Assembly: GCA_030018605.1 (NCBI GenBank)
Contig: JASEHP010000092.1
Location: forward strand, 1-6,270
Direction: 5' to 3'
Length of the DNA: 6,270 nt
DNA from: Thermodesulfovibrionales bacterium
Lineage (GTDB): Bacteria > Nitrospirota > Thermodesulfovibrionia > Thermodesulfovibrionales > UBA1546
In this document: positions 4,454 to 6,270 of the stretch, in pieces
Position numbering within the stretch: position 1 is the stretch's first letter
Layout: every line of letters begins with the position of its first letter
Notes under the pieces: model-generated
What the model was told of the DNA's origin: nothing
The model's database searches: none
What the model saw: only the letters and a program-made list of their open reading frames with translations
Position numbers and translations under genes: made by a program

Positions 4454-5149
4454 TTAATGCCCTTCCTCAACAGCACCGGCAAGATATAGAGTGGCAAGAA
4501 GGGCAAAGACAAATGCCTGTATAAGACTGACCAGTGTCCCGAGTCCGAGTATGAGAATTGGAACAAACAACGGGGCAAGAGTTGCGAGCACGCCTAATAT
4601 TATATGCTTTGCAACCATATTCCCGAAAAGCCTGACAGACAGAGTGACCGGTCGGACAAGATGGCCTATAAATTCTATAAAAAACATCAATAGCATCAGC
4701 GGCAGAGCGAATATAGAACGAATTGGGCCAAGGAAATGATTTAGGTATTTTATCCCGTGGACCTTAATACCGTAATAATGTGTTGCTAAAAACACAGGGA
4801 CTGCCATCGCGGCATTTGTGTTTATGTTGCTTGTTGGAGATGCAAACCCAGGAATAAGCCCCATAAAATTACAAACGAGTATGAACATAAACAATGTGCC
4901 GATTATAGGGAATAGAGTCTTCCCCCAGTGATGGCCTATGTTTTCCTCTGAGAGTTTCAGAAATGCCTCAACAACAACCTCAATGAAATTCTGAAAGCCT
5001 GTCGGAACCATCCTGAGAGAACGCCTAATGGCAAGCGCAGCTGTTATAAGAATAACAGACGCAAGGACTGCGTAAGTAACATTGTGTGGAATCTTATTGG
5101 GATCAACAATCGCATCCATTAAAAGCACTTCGTGCATGCCGGCTGCCAT
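4454..5149 (-). CDS. atpB: F-type ATP synthase subunit a
   Basis: A 231-residue integral membrane stator subunit that forms the ion half-channels facing the c ring. Hydrophobic helices lie at about 24-41, 79-98, 113-126, 144-164 and 181-228. Family markers include PTSNINTNAAMAV (105-117), RPVTLSVRLFGNMVAKH (166-182) with R173 as the essential arginine (E. coli R210), and QAFVFALLATLYLAGAVEEGH at the end. The start is supported by GAGGAGG (5157-5163) 7 nt upstream. atpB and atpE form a two-gene unit ended by the terminator at 4013-4056, so the b, delta and F1 genes must be elsewhere. No atpI or atpZ precedes it; prmC does. Confidence 0.95.
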   Translation of the reverse strand: MAAGMHEVLLMDAIVDPNKIPHNVTYAVLASVILITAALAIRRSLRMVPTGFQNFIEVVVEAFLKLSEENIGHHWGKTLFPIIGTLFMFILVCNFMGLIPGFASPTSNINTNAAMAVPVFLATHYYGIKVHGIKYLNHFLGPIRSIFALPLMLLMFFIEFIGHLVRPVTLSVRLFGNMVAKHIILGVLATLAPLFVPILILGLGTLVSLIQAFVFALLATLYLAGAVEEGH

Positions 5150-5165
5150 AAAAGAGCCTCCTCTA

Positions 5166-5182
5166 CGTAGTCATAGACTACG
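5166..5182 (-). promoter_or_regulatory. Stem-loop in the atpB leader
   Basis: CGTAGTC (5166-5172) and GACTACG (5176-5182) pair perfectly around a 3-nt loop. On the minus strand the hairpin sits 2 nt ahead of the GAGGAGG ribosome binding site of atpB and inside the predicted transcript leader. It has no T-run, so it is unlikely to be a terminator. Confidence 0.5.
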
Positions 5183-5197
5183 GGGAAAATTGCTGCT

Positions 5198-5227
5198 ATC
5201 TTAATTAAAATTCCAATTTGAAGTCAA
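5198..5227 (-). promoter_or_regulatory. Candidate promoter of atpBE
   Basis: Read on the minus strand, TTGACT (5227-5222, five of six) and TAAGAT (5203-5198, four of six) are spaced by 18 nt. Transcription would start near 5191, giving a leader of about 40 nt that contains the hairpin at 5166-5182. It lies just after the prmC stop, in an AT-rich stretch. Confidence 0.5.
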
Positions 5228-5267
5228 GGATTTAGCAAGTTATATGTCATATAAAAAATTTATGAAT

Positions 5268-6212
5268 CTATAATGCTCTTGCAGCTATGATCCTCTCTAT
5301 GCCTGCATAGTCTTTTATAACAGAGATATTCCCGAAACCGTTCTGCATGGCAATCCCTGAGACCTCTGCGGCCTGCCCTTCGCCGATTTCAAGAAAGATG
5401 ACCCCACCCCCCCATCCCCCCCTTCGCAAGGGGGGGCAAGGAGGGGTTAAGTATTTCTGCGCCTCTGAAAATATCGTTCTGTAATAATTGAGCCCGTCTT
5501 CGCCTCCATCAAGCGCGTTCCTCGGCTCCCACTTGTTTATCTCAGGCTGAAGATTCGGCATGTCAGTGCTTCTGATATAAGGAGGGTTTGAGACAATCAC
5601 GTCGAACTTAAAGGATTGCACATCTGAGAACATAATCTGTTTTAACGGCTCAAACAGCGAGCCTTTAAGAAATGATACATTCGCTATATTATTAAGCCTT
5701 GCATTCTCATTTGCGTATCTTATCGCGTCTTTTGAAATATCAGTCCCGTATACATCGGCGTCCGGAAAATGTTTTGCTATCGCAAGCGCAAGGCAGCCAC
5801 TTCCTGTGCAGAGGTCAATAATATGTAATGCGTGAGGCGTAATGTGTAATGAGTTCTGAGTTTTTTCTGTAACGTGTAACGTGTTACGTGTTACGGCCTT
5901 TATGACTTCTTCCTCAAGCAATTCCGTCTCAGGCCTTGGGATAAGGACGCCCTTGCCGACCTTTATCTTCAAGCCGCAGAACTCCACATAGCCGAGGATG
6001 TATTGAAGCGGCTCCCTTTTAGCGCGCCTCTGAAGAACAACGTCAATACCTTTTGCATTTTTTTTGGAAATAACAGGGTTATCCCTGTAAAGAACTGTCC
6101 TATCTATTTTGAGCGCATGAGTGACGATGATTTCCGATTCTTTATGCGCATCCTCAATGCCGCAACTTCTAAGAAATTCTGTTATTTTTTTTATCTTATC
6201 GAGTGCGGTCAC
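5268..6212 (-). CDS. prmC: Release-factor glutamine N5-methyltransferase with two in-frame repeat insertions
   Basis: PrmC uses S-adenosylmethionine to methylate the glutamine of the GGQ motif in release factors RF1 and RF2. The N-terminal helical domain (1-85) includes QYILGYVEF. GVLIPRPETELL (88-99) links to the methyltransferase fold, with the SAM loop DLCTGSGCLALAIA (133-146), GTDIS (156-160) and the catalytic NPPY (209-212). The C-terminus includes FLEIGEGQ (273-280). At 314 residues it is about 35 longer than the 277 of E. coli. Residues 107-130 (encoded by heptamer repeats) and about 256-268 (encoded by a palindrome) explain the excess. Both sit in loops: before the SAM strand, and before the FLEIG strand. 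The start is GTG at 6212; no good ribosome binding site is visible. prfA, its usual neighbour, is not recognised upstream. Confidence 0.92.
   Translation of the reverse strand: MTALDKIKKITEFLRSCGIEDAHKESEIIVTHALKIDRTVLYRDNPVISKKNAKGIDVVLQRRAKREPLQYILGYVEFCGLKIKVGKGVLIPRPETELLEEEVIKAVTRNTLHVTEKTQNSLHITPHALHIIDLCTGSGCLALAIAKHFPDADVYGTDISKDAIRYANENARLNNIANVSFLKGSLFEPLKQIMFSDVQSFKFDVIVSNPPYIRSTDMPNLQPEINKWEPRNALDGGEDGLNYYRTIFSEAQKYLTPPCPPLRRGGWGGGVIFLEIGEGQAAEVSGIAMQNGFGNISVIKDYAGIERIIAARAL
5401..5447. repeat. C-rich/G-rich palindromic element inside prmC
   Basis: CCCCCCCTT (5416-5424) pairs with AAGGGGGGG (5428-5436) around CGC. The stem extends imperfectly outward through CCCC (5402-5405) and GGGG (5443-5446). 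On the coding (minus) strand it is read as TPPCPPLRRGGWGG in the loop where PrmC proteins normally have a short K-P-G-G turn. A strand-asymmetric mononucleotide palindrome like this is a mobile-type or dispersed repeat rather than family sequence. Confidence 0.75.
5825..5896. repeat. Heptanucleotide tandem repeat inside prmC
   Basis: The 72 bp follow a 7-nt period. GTAATGC, GTGAGGC, GTAATGT and GTAATGA (5825-5852) are followed by the degenerate GTTCTGA and GTTTTTT, then GTAACGT, GTAACGT, GTTACGT and GTTACGG (5869-5896). The block is exactly 24 codons and is read on the minus strand as VTRNTLHVTEKTQNSLHITP plus HALH. Three heptamers make seven codons, so expansion or loss in threes keeps the frame. 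Confidence 0.8.
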
Positions 6213-6270
6213 GGTGTGTCAATCCCATTGTTAGTTGAAATTCTGTAATGGCCCCTGTGCTGCATGTCAG

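Noticed and set aside
4226..4739. Plus-strand frames opposite atpE and atpB
   Set aside because: They are antisense readings of highly conserved membrane-protein genes, with no start signals or domain patterns of their own.
5401..5447. Palindrome in prmC as a transcription terminator
   Set aside because: It lies within an intact coding frame and lacks a T-run on either strand; the prmC frame reads straight through it to conserved motifs.
6209..6270. Possible C-terminal end of an upstream minus-strand gene (DMQHRGHYRISTNNGIDTP, stop overlapping the prmC GTG start as GTGA)
   Set aside because: The GTGA overlap is suggestive, but only about 19 codons are visible. The residues do not resemble the end of release factor 1, the usual neighbour, and an overlap can arise by chance.

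Overview
The window looks like a chromosomal segment of an anaerobic, free-living Gram-negative bacterium. It carries a futalosine-pathway menaquinone gene (mqnD), an archaeal-type RibL-like nucleotidyltransferase, and a two-gene atpB-atpE cluster whose c subunit starts with a signal-peptide-like segment. These traits fit Nitrospirota or deltaproteobacterial-type lineages, but that placement is an inference from gene content. No rRNA, tRNA or CRISPR array was seen.

Left part (1-1343): an accessory patch. It holds the C-terminal remnant of an XRE-type regulator. A ribbon-helix-helix antitoxin and RelE/ParE toxin pair follows, with a strong promoter whose -10 box lies in a 21-bp palindrome. Next come a 29-codon remnant of an Mth938-domain gene that overlaps the toxin stop, and an 88-residue unrecognised protein with its own promoter and ribosome binding site.

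Middle (1358-4014): a MagIII/endonuclease III-like DNA glycosylase is followed by mqnD. A 177-bp inverted-repeat element flanked by TA dinucleotides separates them. Removing the element together with one TA restores a glycosylase frame that ends in an ATGA overlap with mqnD, so the insertion site can be reconstructed to the base. Beyond mqnD lie a probable terminator, two small ORFs (57 and 59 codons; the second is well supported) and the RibL-like gene. A strong two-sided terminator closes this part.

Right part (minus strand, 4078-6212): prmC, then atpB and atpE. atpBE has a candidate promoter and a leader hairpin. prmC carries two in-frame insertions of repetitive DNA: a heptanucleotide tandem repeat, and a C-rich/G-rich palindrome encoding a Pro/Arg/Gly-rich patch. 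Together they account for its extra length over a typical PrmC.

The most distinctive signal is the small repetitive elements. Within 6.3 kb, three unrelated short elements have inserted into or at the end of housekeeping genes while leaving them readable.
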